Source of the DNA: Mucilaginibacter pedocola
Lineage (GTDB): Bacteria; Bacteroidota; Bacteroidia; Sphingobacteriales; Sphingobacteriaceae
Assembly: GCF_002013915.1 (NCBI RefSeq)
Contig: NZ_MBTF01000005.1
Span: forward strand, 1 to 64,000
DNA: 64,000 nt
Direction: 5' to 3'
The translations under genes were made by a program, and so were the position numbers. The first letter of the stretch is position 1. Every line of letters begins with the position of its first letter. Below the pieces are notes generated by a model that was given only the letters and a program-made list of their open reading frames with translations, was not told the origin of the DNA and ran no database searches. Below, in pieces: positions 25,863 through 33,638 of this stretch.

Positions 25863-25885
25863 GTGTTTAGAATTAATCTAAATAA
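25863..25885. promoter_or_regulatory. iron-box-like (Fur-type) palindrome 3
   Basis: GTGTTTAGAAT ... AATCTAAATAA, with a perfect TTTAGA-N5-TCTAAA core. It aligns over all 23 bases with the two sites before the TonB receptor at 9.3 kb, and ends 2 bases before the DUF6607 ATG, the same placement as site 2. Confidence 0.62.
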
Positions 25886-25887
25886 AG

Positions 25888-26802
25888 ATGAAAAAACTCT
25901 CCCTATTTTTAGCTATTTGCGCCGTTTCCCTCGGTGCATCCGCCCAATCGAAATTAGAGCAAGACAGGCAAGCCATTAAAGCTTTGGCGGGCTACTATAA
26001 AGTAACCTTCAACTATGCCGAAACCTTTGCAACCGATACAGCTTATAAATTTTACCCGCGCTACAGCTCGTGGGGTAACGAGGCAGCTATTATCGTAGAA
26101 GACTCGCCAAAGAAAATAGTTATCCAGCACTTATTACAGGTTGATGATACTACCGTTATTAAGCACTGGCGCGAAGACTGGGTTTACGAAGCCCCATCGT
26201 TGATGAACTACGATAAAGATAACGCCTGGAAAAAAGTTGCCCTTTCGCCTGCCGAAACTAAAGGCCGTTGGGTACAAACTGTTTTACAGGTTGATGATAG
26301 CCCGCGCTACCAAAGCATTGGTACCTGGGTACATGTAGATGGCCGCCACCAATGGCAAAGCGAAGCCGATTCGCCACTGCCACGCCGCGAGTACACCAAA
26401 CGTAAAGACTATAACGTACTGCGCCGTGGTAACCGCGTTATCCTGACCCCTAACGGTTGGATGTTCGAGCAGGACAACAAAAAGATATTACGCACTGCCG
26501 AAGGCGATAAATTAATTGCGCAAGAAAAAGGTTACGAAGAGTTCACCAAAATTGATGAGAGCAAATTTGCTTACACTAAAACCTGGTGGGCAAGCCAGCA
26601 AAAATACTGGGGCGATGTTCGCGCCGTATGGGATGGCGTATTCGCGAAAAGCGGTAACCTGAAAGTTTTGGAGAAAAAAGATGGCAAACGCCTGTATCAA
26701 CAATTATTCGACCTGGGCGACCAATCGGTTAAAGAGAAATGGAGCGCTGCTAAAAATAAAGAAGAAGCTTCGAAAATTATCAATGCTTACTTAGCGTCGT
26801 AA
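25888..26802 (+). CDS. DUF6607 family exported protein, probable iron-regulon member
   Basis: 304-aa protein with a signal peptide (MKKLSLFLAICAVSLGASAQ). The mature part is rich in Trp, Tyr and charged residues (YPRYSSWGNEAA, HWREDWVYEAP, RGNRVILTPNGW) and matches what I know of the DUF6607 family; its function is unknown. An iron-box-like palindrome ends 2 bases before the ATG, identical in type to those ahead of the TonB receptor, so expression is probably induced by iron shortage. It is monocistronic, with a strong terminator after it. A role in handling an iron chelate or heme in the periplasm is inference. Confidence 0.78.
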   Translation: MKKLSLFLAICAVSLGASAQSKLEQDRQAIKALAGYYKVTFNYAETFATDTAYKFYPRYSSWGNEAAIIVEDSPKKIVIQHLLQVDDTTVIKHWREDWVYEAPSLMNYDKDNAWKKVALSPAETKGRWVQTVLQVDDSPRYQSIGTWVHVDGRHQWQSEADSPLPRREYTKRKDYNVLRRGNRVILTPNGWMFEQDNKKILRTAEGDKLIAQEKGYEEFTKIDESKFAYTKTWWASQQKYWGDVRAVWDGVFAKSGNLKVLEKKDGKRLYQQLFDLGDQSVKEKWSAAKNKEEASKIINAYLAS

Positions 26803-26824
26803 TTTTAGGCAACGGGTTTAAATA

Positions 26825-26868
26825 AGAAAGCCTCCGTGATGTAATTCGCGGAGGCTTTCTGCTTTTTT
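26825..26868 (+). terminator. terminator of DUF6607 gene
   Basis: AGAAAGCCTCCG (26825-26836) and CGGAGGCTTTCT (26849-26860) form a perfect 12-bp stem with a 12-base loop, followed after GC by six T. Confidence 0.9.
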
Positions 26869-26964
26869 GATGGTTTGTATGATAGATCCGATGGAAGCAA
26901 GCGCAAATCGCTTCCAACGTACAGAATAGTAAACCAAATTGCTTGTATATTGGTTAAAAAAACA

Positions 26965-27450
26965 ATGGCAAGCATTCCCGACACCCTAAACGCATCGCTG
27001 CAAAGCATCCTGAGCGGCGACCCATGGTATGGGCCTAATACCTACAGCATTATCGATAGCATCACTTTCGAGGATGCTTACGAAATGCCTCCCGGCGCGG
27101 TACACAGTATTGCCGGCATACTGTTGCACATGCTGGGCTGGGCGCAAGAAGTAACCCAACGTATGCAAGGGCAACCTGCAGGCGAACCTGCCGCCGGCGA
27201 TTGGCCCAACCCCGGCAACCCTGACGAGGATAAGTGGCAACAACTCAAAGACAACTTTAAGCTGGCAAACGTTACGCTGCAAAGTGTAATTAATAGCCTC
27301 CCTGCCGATAAATGGGATGCCCCCACTAATGATACCCGCGACCCTGCCATGGGCACCGGCGTAACCTACCGCCAACTGATAGAAGGGCTTATTCAGCATC
27401 ATATATACCACAGCGGGCAACTGGCTTTAATGAACAGGCTGCTCAGTTAG
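26965..27450 (+). CDS. DinB family protein
   Basis: 161-aa DinB-like four-helix protein starting MASIPDTLNASLQ at 26965; the upstream open frame overlaps a terminator region and is not coding-like. Typical ligand positions are HSIAGILLHMLGWAQEV near 44-60 and the C-terminal LIEGLIQHHIYHSGQLALM, giving a possible His triad for a metal. The substrate is unknown, as for most of the family (thiol-dependent transferases). Its stop codon lies inside the first copy of a CAGTTAG tandem repeat. Confidence 0.85.
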   Translation: MASIPDTLNASLQSILSGDPWYGPNTYSIIDSITFEDAYEMPPGAVHSIAGILLHMLGWAQEVTQRMQGQPAGEPAAGDWPNPGNPDEDKWQQLKDNFKLANVTLQSVINSLPADKWDAPTNDTRDPAMGTGVTYRQLIEGLIQHHIYHSGQLALMNRLLS

Positions 27451-27603
27451 CAGTTAGCAGTTAGCAGTTAGCAGTTGCCAGTTTGCGGTGTGCAGTTAGC
27501 AGTGGACAGTTCTCAGTTTGCAGCATGCAGTTTGCATAGCCGATTTGTTTCTACCTTGCAAACTGCCAACTAAGCAAACTGCCCACTGCAAACCGCCAAC
27601 TGC
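27444..27603. repeat. CAGTTAG tandem repeats and fold-back
   Basis: Five 7-bp CAGTTAG-type units run from 27444 to about 27478. A degenerate CAGTTTGCAG stretch follows, then, after a spacer, the opposite strand version (GCAAACTGCC, AACTGCC) to 27603. The whole can fold into a long imperfect hairpin between two convergent genes. Related words occur at 39545-39580, 53119-53190 and 57640-57702. Confidence 0.65.
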
Positions 27604-27816
27604 CTACTGAAGTTCCTCGCAGCTGAAACCTGCCATCCTGAGGATGTGTTTGATGGTTTGCGATTCGATGCGGGTGCTTTCTATGCGGAGCACGCGGTCG
27701 CAGTCTTCCAGGTCAAAAGTGTAGCGCTTTATGTCGGCAAGGGCGCTCAGCATGGGTTGCAAACGGCTCGCCTGGCTGGGCGTTGCTACACTTGTTTTAA
27801 ATATCAGCACATCCAT
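27604..27816 (-). CDS. 70-aa protein with HMA-like fold pattern, no Cys pair
   Basis: Small cytoplasmic protein beginning MDVLIFKTSVATPSQASRLQ. Its beta-alpha-beta-beta-alpha pattern (MLSALADIKRYTFDLEDCDRVLRIES, then TIKHILRMAGFSCEEL) resembles heavy-metal-associated domains, yet the CxxC metal site is missing. Homologous small proteins occur in many Bacteroidota with unknown role. It stands alone on the minus strand, between two repeat-filled spacers. Function not assigned. Confidence 0.6.
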   Translation of the reverse strand: MDVLIFKTSVATPSQASRLQPMLSALADIKRYTFDLEDCDRVLRIESTRIESQTIKHILRMAGFSCEELQ

Positions 27817-27835
27817 AGGTGGTGGGGTTTAGCCA

Positions 27836-27950
27836 AACGTCATGCTGAATTTATTTCAGCAACCCATCATACAAGTAGCCACAATGCTAACGGTTATGCA
27901 TGCCGTTTACCTGCCGCGTGGGGTGCCGAAACAAGTTCGGCATGACGTTT
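27836..27950. repeat. GTCATGCTGAA / TTCGGCATGAC fold-back repeat
   Basis: AACGTCATGCTGAATTTATT at 27837 onward and GCCGAAACAAGTTCGGCATG up to 27950 form an inverted pair of a repeat very common in Bacteroidota intergenic DNA. The arms are near reverse complements with differences. No ORF; it lies between two minus-strand genes. Confidence 0.6.
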
Positions 27951-27956
27951 AAGGGA

Positions 27957-28376
27957 TTATTTATCTTTTTCTTCCTGCTCAAAATCCGCTTCCGGTTTTG
28001 GCTCTTTAAAGGGCTCTTTGAAAGCATCGCGGCCGCCCATCCAGTGTTCGCCGCGGCGGCCCCAGCTGCAACGGTCTTTCCATTGGGCTTTAAAGTTCTC
28101 GCGTTCTTCGGGGCTCATGTTACGGAAACGTTCTTCCATCATTTGCTTGCGGCGCATCCATGGCGCACCACCCGGGCCGCCTTTGCCGCCAAAACCGAAG
28201 AGTATTTTACTCAGTATAAATATGCCCATTGCCTGCCAGTAGGTTATTGCGCCAACGTGCAGTATCTCGGGTAAAAGGGCGTTCCAAAGCAGCATAACTA
28301 CGTAGCTTACCAGGGCCAATATGGCAGCTATCCCGAACGGAATAAAGAATAGCTTTTTTTTATGTCGTGTGTTCAT
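27957..28376 (-). CDS. membrane protein encoded after ECF sigma factor
   Basis: 139-aa protein with two hydrophobic stretches (about 10-30 LFFIPFGIAAILALVSYVVM, and 45-60 ITYWQAMGIFILSKILFGF), a Gly/Pro-rich linker, and a charged tail with FRNMSPEERENFKAQWKDRC, resembling the metal- or protein-binding helices of CnrR/ZraP-like proteins. It starts 14 bp after the sigma factor stop, so the two are co-transcribed. A membrane partner or anti-sigma-like role is possible but unproven; the sequence has no recognisable anti-sigma zinc motif. Confidence 0.6.
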   Translation of the reverse strand: MNTRHKKKLFFIPFGIAAILALVSYVVMLLWNALLPEILHVGAITYWQAMGIFILSKILFGFGGKGGPGGAPWMRRKQMMEERFRNMSPEERENFKAQWKDRCSWGRRGEHWMGGRDAFKEPFKEPKPEADFEQEEKDK

Positions 28377-28390
28377 TGTTATAATCTTTA

Positions 28391-28951
28391 CTAATAATTG
28401 TTTATCTCGACGTACAATTGCTTCAGGCGTTTGCGTAAATGTAGTACCGCGTAGCGCTTGCGCGATACCAGGGTGTTTACGTTTTCGCCGGTGCGTTTGG
28501 CAATTTCCTCAAAGGGGATATCGTCAAGCTCATGCCATACAAATACCTGCCGCTGCTGTTCGGGCAATTCATCAAGGGCTACAAAAAGCTCCTCCCAAAA
28601 TATGTTTTTAATGTATTCGGTTTCGGGGGTGCGGGCTTCGGTAAGTAATAAGTCCCGCAGGTCTAAAGTATCTTCGTCGCCGTCTTCATCGTTGCCTGCC
28701 ATATCATCAAGCAGGGTTTCGGTATGTTTTTTATGCTTATCGAGTATTTTGTTGCGTGCTACGCGGTAAAGCCAGGCGCTGGTTTGCTCAATGGGTTCCG
28801 TGTTTAGTACGTTGCTAAACTGGTACCACACATCCTGCAGAATGTCTTCGGCATCGGCATCATTCTTTACGCGCTTGCGGATAAAACCCAATAGGCTTTT
28901 ACCATACTCCTTTATAGTGTGTATGATGTGGCTGTTTTTATCCTGGGGCAT
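28391..28951 (-). CDS. ECF-type RNA polymerase sigma factor
   Basis: 186-aa sigma-70 family factor of the extracytoplasmic-function class. ATG 28951 (MPQDKNSHII) is chosen over an upstream TTG. Region 2 shows GFIRKRVKNDADAEDILQDVW and AWLYRVARNKILDKHKK; region 4 shows LDELPEQQRQVFVWHELDDIPFEEIAKRTGENVNTLVSRKRYAVLHLRKRL in order. An acidic insert (DEDGDEDTLDLRD) links them. Its partner gene downstream encodes a small membrane protein. The signal and regulon are unknown. Confidence 0.93.
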   Translation of the reverse strand: MPQDKNSHIIHTIKEYGKSLLGFIRKRVKNDADAEDILQDVWYQFSNVLNTEPIEQTSAWLYRVARNKILDKHKKHTETLLDDMAGNDEDGDEDTLDLRDLLLTEARTPETEYIKNIFWEELFVALDELPEQQRQVFVWHELDDIPFEEIAKRTGENVNTLVSRKRYAVLHLRKRLKQLYVEINNY

Positions 28952-29085
28952 TACTACGCTTTGCAATTGTATATCTGTTTATAAAGATATAGACGACTGT
29001 GTTTTTAAAACATTTTAAACAATTTTATTTTTTTGGATGTGGGTCAGAAGGATACAGTCGGCAATACAGTCGCGTTAGCGACAAA

Positions 29086-29217
29086 AGCTTTGTAGAAATA
29101 TTATAAGGAGCGATACTGCCCTGTAGGGGCAATGCAGCCGGCTCGACATTTGGAGTAGCGTGCGGCGTTTTGCACCTACGGCGCAAACTTTGGTTGTTGA
29201 TGTATTTCTACAAAGCT
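29086..29217. mobile_element. MITE-like element with 15-bp perfect terminal inverted repeats
   Basis: AGCTTTGTAGAAATA (29086-29100) and its exact complement TATTTCTACAAAGCT (29203-29217) bound a 132-bp non-coding segment with its own small hairpins (GCCCTGTAGGGGC). No transposase. The rest of the 28967-29349 gap is AT-rich near the sigma gene and holds a GGGATAAG/CCCTTT-type weak hairpin near 29280-29320; nothing else seen. Mobility is inferred from the structure only. Confidence 0.6.
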
Positions 29218-29349
29218 GTACCCCCTAACGAGGTAAGGTAGCCAGCCAATTCGCGATGGGGTGGCTATCCCCTTAAAAAACAAAAGGGATAAGCTAATTA
29301 AAGCCCATCCCTTTAAAGCCGTGTTTCGCAACAGGGCCTGAATGTTTTG

Positions 29350-29784
29350 TTATGGTTTGCTTACATAAGCCGGTACGGTTGCCGGTTTTGGTTCGTCTTT
29401 CTTTTTCATGAATTTGCCGAACAAGCCTTTTGCCTTATCCCACACGCTGCTTACCGAATCTTCGCTGATGTAGTGAGATGCTTTTTGCGATAGTATACCT
29501 ACCAACGTTTTCACTAAAAAGTTCGATTTTTTGAATATCGTTTTATTCAGTGTAAGCGGTAGGGCAATGCGCGATATTAGCCCCAGGAAATCCTGGCTAA
29601 AGAAGCTCTCGTTCTTCACCCCATCAACCGTTGGCGATTTTGGGAATAACGACATAGCGGTTGATAATATAGCCGTAGGGCTGGCAAACCGTGCTTTTAA
29701 AGCCACGCTTTGCTCCACCTCCAGGTTTTTAAGCCTTGCTATCTCTACCTTCAGGTCGTTTGCGTTATGTATCAGGATATCCAT
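29350..29784 (-). CDS. hypothetical protein of envelope-stress group
   Basis: 144-aa protein beginning MDILIHNANDLKVEIARLKN. The N-terminal 30 residues form a likely helix, the middle (LGLISRIALPLTLNKTIF, LVKTLVGILSQK) is mildly hydrophobic, and the end is Lys/Pro-rich (FMKKKDEPKPATVPAY). No family recognised. Its ATG is 2 bp after the stop of the holin-like gene, so it belongs to the unit YtxH - holin-like - this protein. Such trios are common in Bacteroidota and probably serve the envelope. Confidence 0.65.
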   Translation of the reverse strand: MDILIHNANDLKVEIARLKNLEVEQSVALKARFASPTAILSTAMSLFPKSPTVDGVKNESFFSQDFLGLISRIALPLTLNKTIFKKSNFLVKTLVGILSQKASHYISEDSVSSVWDKAKGLFGKFMKKKDEPKPATVPAYVSKP

Positions 29785-29786
29785 TG

Positions 29787-30131
29787 TTATTTAAATAGCT
29801 TGCGTACCAAAATATTAACAATTGGGCGCTCTATTGGTTTTTTAGCAACCATTAAAAGTACGGCAAAAAGCAGGTAAAGTACCGCTACCGAGCCAAAGCC
29901 CTTCCAGTTAGAGTGGAACACATCGCCAAGGAACAATGCCAGCGTAAAACTTGCGAAAAGAAAGGTGAGCACCAGGCTTATTATTACAATAAGTTCTACA
30001 ACTATATTGGCAATAATAGAGGTGCTGCGCTCTATTACTTCTAATTTTAGAAGCCTAACGCGGGTTTCAACGTATTCCTGTACTTGCTCAACAATTGGGC
30101 GTACTTGTTCTTTCTCTTTCTGTGGTTCCAT
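29787..30131 (-). CDS. phage-holin superfamily III-like (DUF1469) membrane protein
   Basis: 114-aa membrane protein of the Phage_holin_3_6/DUF1469 type. A soluble N-terminal helix (EQVQEYVETRVRLLKLEVIERS) is followed by two transmembrane segments (about 44-66 and 77-98, IIANIVVELIVIISLVLTFL and GSVAVLYLLFAVLLMV). Despite the name, most chromosomal members are not phage genes; this one sits in an ordinary envelope group, between the YtxH gene and a hypothetical gene. Function unknown. Confidence 0.85.
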   Translation of the reverse strand: MEPQKEKEQVRPIVEQVQEYVETRVRLLKLEVIERSTSIIANIVVELIVIISLVLTFLFASFTLALFLGDVFHSNWKGFGSVAVLYLLFAVLLMVAKKPIERPIVNILVRKLFK

Positions 30132-30181
30132 AGGTCGGTAATGTGTATGCTTAAGGGCCTAATTAAACCCGCGATGATAAA

Positions 30182-30448
30182 CTATGCGTGCTCCAGGTCG
30201 TCCTGGTATTCTTCTTCGGCAGAACGTACTTTGCTTTTAATATTATCAACAACCGAATCTTTAAGGTTCAATAACCTATCCAACTCGTTAGATGCTGTTT
30301 CCTTTATCGAGTCGCCAAGGTTTTTTAATGAATCTGAAAGTTTATCGCGTGTTTCGGTACCTCTTTCAGGGGCAAATAAAATTCCAAGGGCTGCACCTGC
30401 TGCTAAACCTGCCAGTAGGGCCACAACTACTTTTGTGTTATCGTTCAT
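30182..30448 (-). CDS. YtxH domain-containing protein
   Basis: 88-aa protein with an N-terminal hydrophobic Gly/Ala segment (VVVALLAGLAAGAALGILFAPERG, residues about 6-29), the exact YtxH pattern, followed by a long charged helix (KLSDSLKNLGDSIKETASNELD). Homologues respond to general stress and are thought to sit at the membrane. It is the first of three closely spaced same-strand genes. Confidence 0.9.
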   Translation of the reverse strand: MNDNTKVVVALLAGLAAGAALGILFAPERGTETRDKLSDSLKNLGDSIKETASNELDRLLNLKDSVVDNIKSKVRSAEEEYQDDLEHA

Positions 30449-30564
30449 ATTGTATTAATTTTTAAGTTGAATAATTGTTTTGTTAATTATAAAATTTCTC
30501 GCTGTGATAGATTTCTATTGGTATTGGTTGCAATATATAAATAAACGCTTACAAGCGCATATTG

Positions 30565-31608
30565 TTACATATCCATCCCCGTTCGTATCCGCTCCAGCCT
30601 GTCGGCAGCAAGTCGGTTGGTTTCGTATATCTCCAGCAATAATAAGAAATACGATAACAATACCGGGCCAAAAACAAGCCCTAATATGCCAAAAAGAGGT
30701 ATGCCGATAAACACCCCTATCACCGATATGATGGGGTGCGTATTGCCTACCCTCTTGTTGATGATAACGCGCAGGGCATTATCCACATTGCCGATAAACA
30801 GCAAGCCGTAAGCCAATAGCAATACGCCCTTCAGGTTTTGTCCGTCCGCAAAAAATATAAGGCTGGCGGGTATGCACATAGTTGGCGCACCTACCACAGG
30901 CAAAAACGACAAGAATATCCCCAGCACACCCCAAAATATAGCATCGGGTATTTCAAAAGCATAAAAGCCCATTGCCAGCAATACGCCTTGTGTAACCGCT
31001 ATAATGCCTTGCCCCAGTACGTTGGAATAAGTAGCATCGCGTAGTGCTTGTGCAAACTTAAGCGCATGCTGTTCGCGGAAGGGGGCGTATTTAAGTAAGC
31101 CGCTCTCGAACTCGCGCATTTGGGTGAACATAAAATACATCAGGAAGTACATCACCAATAGCGTAAGGATGATGTTGGCAGCGCTACCTAACAGCGACGG
31201 GAACAGGTCGGCAACGTAGGCACCCAGCTTTTGCAGGGTATCTTCGGCAAAGTGAGGCTGCCCCAAATTTTTATCGGTAAAGGCATCAATCTTGGCAGTC
31301 CATTGGTCGATATGGATAGACTCTTTGTTGATGCTGGCTATTTTGCCTATCACCATAATACTCAACGACAGGAAGGGTATTACGATGACAATAAGCGATA
31401 TAAAAATGATGATGAGGGCGGCTAAAGTGCTGTTAAGGCTCTTTTTCTCCACCATCCACATATAAAAAGGGCGGAAGATGGTGAACAGCACTATGGCACC
31501 CAGTATGGAACTAAATAATTCGCTAAGTGCATACAGCAAAAAACAGCCAAGCACAATTATGCTTACCAATACAATGTTGTTGCGCTGCTTATAGTTAAAG
31601 ATAGACAT
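30565..31608 (-). CDS. AI-2E family transporter
   Basis: 347-aa polytopic membrane protein of the AI-2E/TqsA/PerM family. About eight hydrophobic segments are seen, including the N-terminal pair (NIVLVSIIVLGCFLLYAL) and the C-terminal block with FLPVVGAP, GNVDNALRVIINKRVGNTHPIISVIGVF and the GLVFGPVLLSYF motif that typifies the family. Members export small molecules or act as ion antiporters; the substrate cannot be told from sequence. It is a single gene between the YtxH group and the NtrC-type regulator unit. Confidence 0.9.
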   Translation of the reverse strand: MSIFNYKQRNNIVLVSIIVLGCFLLYALSELFSSILGAIVLFTIFRPFYMWMVEKKSLNSTLAALIIIFISLIVIVIPFLSLSIMVIGKIASINKESIHIDQWTAKIDAFTDKNLGQPHFAEDTLQKLGAYVADLFPSLLGSAANIILTLLVMYFLMYFMFTQMREFESGLLKYAPFREQHALKFAQALRDATYSNVLGQGIIAVTQGVLLAMGFYAFEIPDAIFWGVLGIFLSFLPVVGAPTMCIPASLIFFADGQNLKGVLLLAYGLLFIGNVDNALRVIINKRVGNTHPIISVIGVFIGIPLFGILGLVFGPVLLSYFLLLLEIYETNRLAADRLERIRTGMDM

Positions 31609-31678
31609 GCCCGTGAAAAGCTTTTAGATGCTATATAAACAAAAATGGGGCGAAAAGTTTTAAGGCTGAGCGGCTTAT

Positions 31679-31900
31679 TTATTCTTGTTCTTCTGCCTGT
31701 ATCACATCCAGCAAACTATCAATTTTTTTTGCCGATTGCCGCACGCTATCGATATACAGAGCGAAATCGCCCGGGGTATCTTCCAGCTCGAAACGCAAGC
31801 CTTCTATGGCAAGCGTGATGTTGGAGAGCTGGTTTTTTATATCGTGCTTCAGCGTTGAAAGCGCCTCGGCATCGGGCGTGTTGCCGGTGCTGCCTGCCAT
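31679..31900 (-). CDS. stand-alone DHp-like (histidine-kinase dimerisation) protein
   Basis: 73-aa protein whose centre, STLKHDIKNQLSNITLAIEGL, matches the H-box of histidine kinases, with H19 as the possible phospho-acceptor. A second helix (YIDSVRQSAKKIDSLLDVI) would complete a two-helix hairpin. No ATP-binding (HATPase) domain is encoded. The gene starts 1 bp after the stop of the NtrC-type regulator, so the two must be co-expressed. It may act as a phosphotransfer or phosphatase partner for that regulator's receiver domain. This is inference; loss of a larger kinase gene is the alternative. Confidence 0.7.
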   Translation of the reverse strand: MAGSTGNTPDAEALSTLKHDIKNQLSNITLAIEGLRFELEDTPGDFALYIDSVRQSAKKIDSLLDVIQAEEQE

Positions 31901-31901
31901 G

Positions 31902-33350
31902 TTATTTCAGGTTAATGGCTTTCATTTTATTGTAAAGCGTTTTGCGGTCGATATTCAATATCTCGGCTGCCTTGGTTTTGTTGAAGTTCACTTCGCGCAG
32001 TACACGTAAAATGGTTTCGTGCTCAGCACCCAGGGCGGCGTTCTTTAGGTCGTGCTTTGGCGCTTCCGGCGCAGGTGCTTGCGCGGCTGCTGCTAACGGA
32101 CCGCTGCCGCTGTAACTATTGCTGTTATTGCTTTCGTAGGCGGTTACCTTAAAGTTAGATATTTCCAGCGGAAGGGTTTTCATGCCTACCTCGGTACCTT
32201 CGGTTAACAGGGTTGCGCGGCGTACCACGTTCTTCAGCTCGCGGATGTTGCCTTGCCAGCGGTAGTTCATAAAGCATTCTACCACCTCGGGCGAAAAGGT
32301 AGTAACATTCCGGTCCAGCTCGCGGTTGGCAATTTTCAGGAAGTGCTCTGCCATCAGCATAATATCGGTACCACGATCGCGCAGGGGCGGCATGTAAATA
32401 CTGAACTCGTTGAAGCGGTGGTAAAGGTCCTCGCGGAAACGCCCTTTGGCAATACCATCCTGCAGGTTCTCGTTGGTGGCTATAATAATGCGTACATCAA
32501 GGTCAATCTCCTTGGTGCTGCCAATACGTTTTACTTTACGTTCCTGTACGGTGCGCAGCAGTGCGGCTTGTATCTCGTACGACAGGTTGCCCACCTCATC
32601 CAAAAACAAGGTGCCACCGTTAGCCATCTCAAAATGCCCAATTTTGGTAGCGAATGCACCGGTGAACGAACCCTTTTCGTGCCCGAAGAACTCGCTTGCG
32701 GCAAGCTCTTTGGTGAGCGAACCACAGTCCATAGCAATAAATGGCTGGTTGGCGCGGGTGCTGTTGAGGTGGATGCTTTTAGCAACCGACTCTTTACCCG
32801 TGCCGCTTTCGCCCAATATAATTACACTGTAATTGGTGGGTGCAACCAGTTCTATCTGCCTCAAAAGCTCTTTAGAAGCGCGGCTGGTGCCTACCACAAA
32901 TTCGCTTGCCATTACCTGCTTTTTAGCCTCTTTTTGCGGCTTTTCGGTAGTGGTGGTATAATCGTTCTCAGCCGCCTCGAGCAGTGCGTACTGCGTTTCG
33001 ATGGCTTTATTAATGGTGTTTAATATCTCGTCGGGGTAGAGGGGTTTGGTAATGTAATCGTAAGCGCCCATCTTGATGAGCTCTACCGCCATTTTAATAT
33101 CCGAGTAACCTGTGATGATGATAACGCCCGTTTTTGGGTACATCGATTTGATGTTTTTGAGCATCTCGCGCCCGTCGGTATCTTCCAGCCTGAAATCGCA
33201 AAGCACTAAATTGTACCCCTTGTTTTTAAGGCATTCCATACCGTTGCTGCCGTTCGCAGCGGTATCTACATCGAAACCGTTGCGGGTTAAGAATTTAGAC
33301 AACAATAGCCCAACGTTCACTTCGTCATCAATGATGAGAATTTTCTTCAT
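31902..33350 (-). CDS. NtrC-type sigma-54-dependent response regulator
   Basis: 482-aa activator. Receiver domain at about 1-120 with phospho-acceptor D52 (LVLCDFRLED) and K102 (YITKPLYPDE). AAA+ domain at about 150-390 with Walker A GESGTGKE (180-187), the sigma-54 contact loop GSFTGA (227-232, a common variant of GAFTGA), Walker B LFLDEV (248-253) and the R-finger region FREDLYHRF. A linker rich in Ser/Asn and Ala/Pro precedes a Fis-type HTH (AAEILNIDRKTLYNKMK). No sensor kinase gene is beside it, only the DHp-like mini-protein downstream. Targets unknown. Confidence 0.94.
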   Translation of the reverse strand: MKKILIIDDEVNVGLLLSKFLTRNGFDVDTAANGSNGMECLKNKGYNLVLCDFRLEDTDGREMLKNIKSMYPKTGVIIITGYSDIKMAVELIKMGAYDYITKPLYPDEILNTINKAIETQYALLEAAENDYTTTTEKPQKEAKKQVMASEFVVGTSRASKELLRQIELVAPTNYSVIILGESGTGKESVAKSIHLNSTRANQPFIAMDCGSLTKELAASEFFGHEKGSFTGAFATKIGHFEMANGGTLFLDEVGNLSYEIQAALLRTVQERKVKRIGSTKEIDLDVRIIIATNENLQDGIAKGRFREDLYHRFNEFSIYMPPLRDRGTDIMLMAEHFLKIANRELDRNVTTFSPEVVECFMNYRWQGNIRELKNVVRRATLLTEGTEVGMKTLPLEISNFKVTAYESNNSNSYSGSGPLAAAAQAPAPEAPKHDLKNAALGAEHETILRVLREVNFNKTKAAEILNIDRKTLYNKMKAINLK

Positions 33351-33481
33351 AGCAGCAATTACAGATTACAGGTATTGTATTACGATGTGGTAAGGTACAA
33401 ATATTTGCTATTTTTTTTGAATTATTTAATGTGGAAGAAAAAAATTACAGTTGAGCGGATGGGGTAAAGGCTCTGTTTTTT

Positions 33482-33620
33482 GAGTGAACACGAATGATTT
33501 CGAATTAAAACGAATTTCACAGATCAGGGTGAGGATGGTTGATATAGCTAATTCTTATTGGTTAGCACCCACATCTTATCCGCCATCATTTGAGAAAATT
33601 CGCCTCATTCGTGTTCACTC
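33482..33620. repeat. GAGTGAACACGAATGA inverted repeat element
   Basis: A perfect 16-bp pair, GAGTGAACACGAATGA (33482-33497) and TCATTCGTGTTCACTC (33605-33620), bounds a 139-bp non-coding segment containing further GAATT words. It belongs to the same family as the repeats at 19.2 and 23.8 kb and fills most of the gap between the regulator and the first barrel gene. Confidence 0.6.
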
Positions 33621-33638
33621 AATTTGTGTTAACTTGTT

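Noticed and set aside
27444..27603. CRISPR-like array in the CAGTTAG repeats
   Set aside because: Units are 7 bp, directly adjacent and without unique spacers; no cas genes in the window.
29787..30131. Prophage indicated by a holin-like gene
   Set aside because: DUF1469-type proteins are ordinary chromosomal genes in Bacteroidota and no other phage genes are nearby.
32253..33023. 256-codon plus-strand frame inside the NtrC-type regulator
   Set aside because: Antisense to conserved AAA+ motifs; no start context or known domain.
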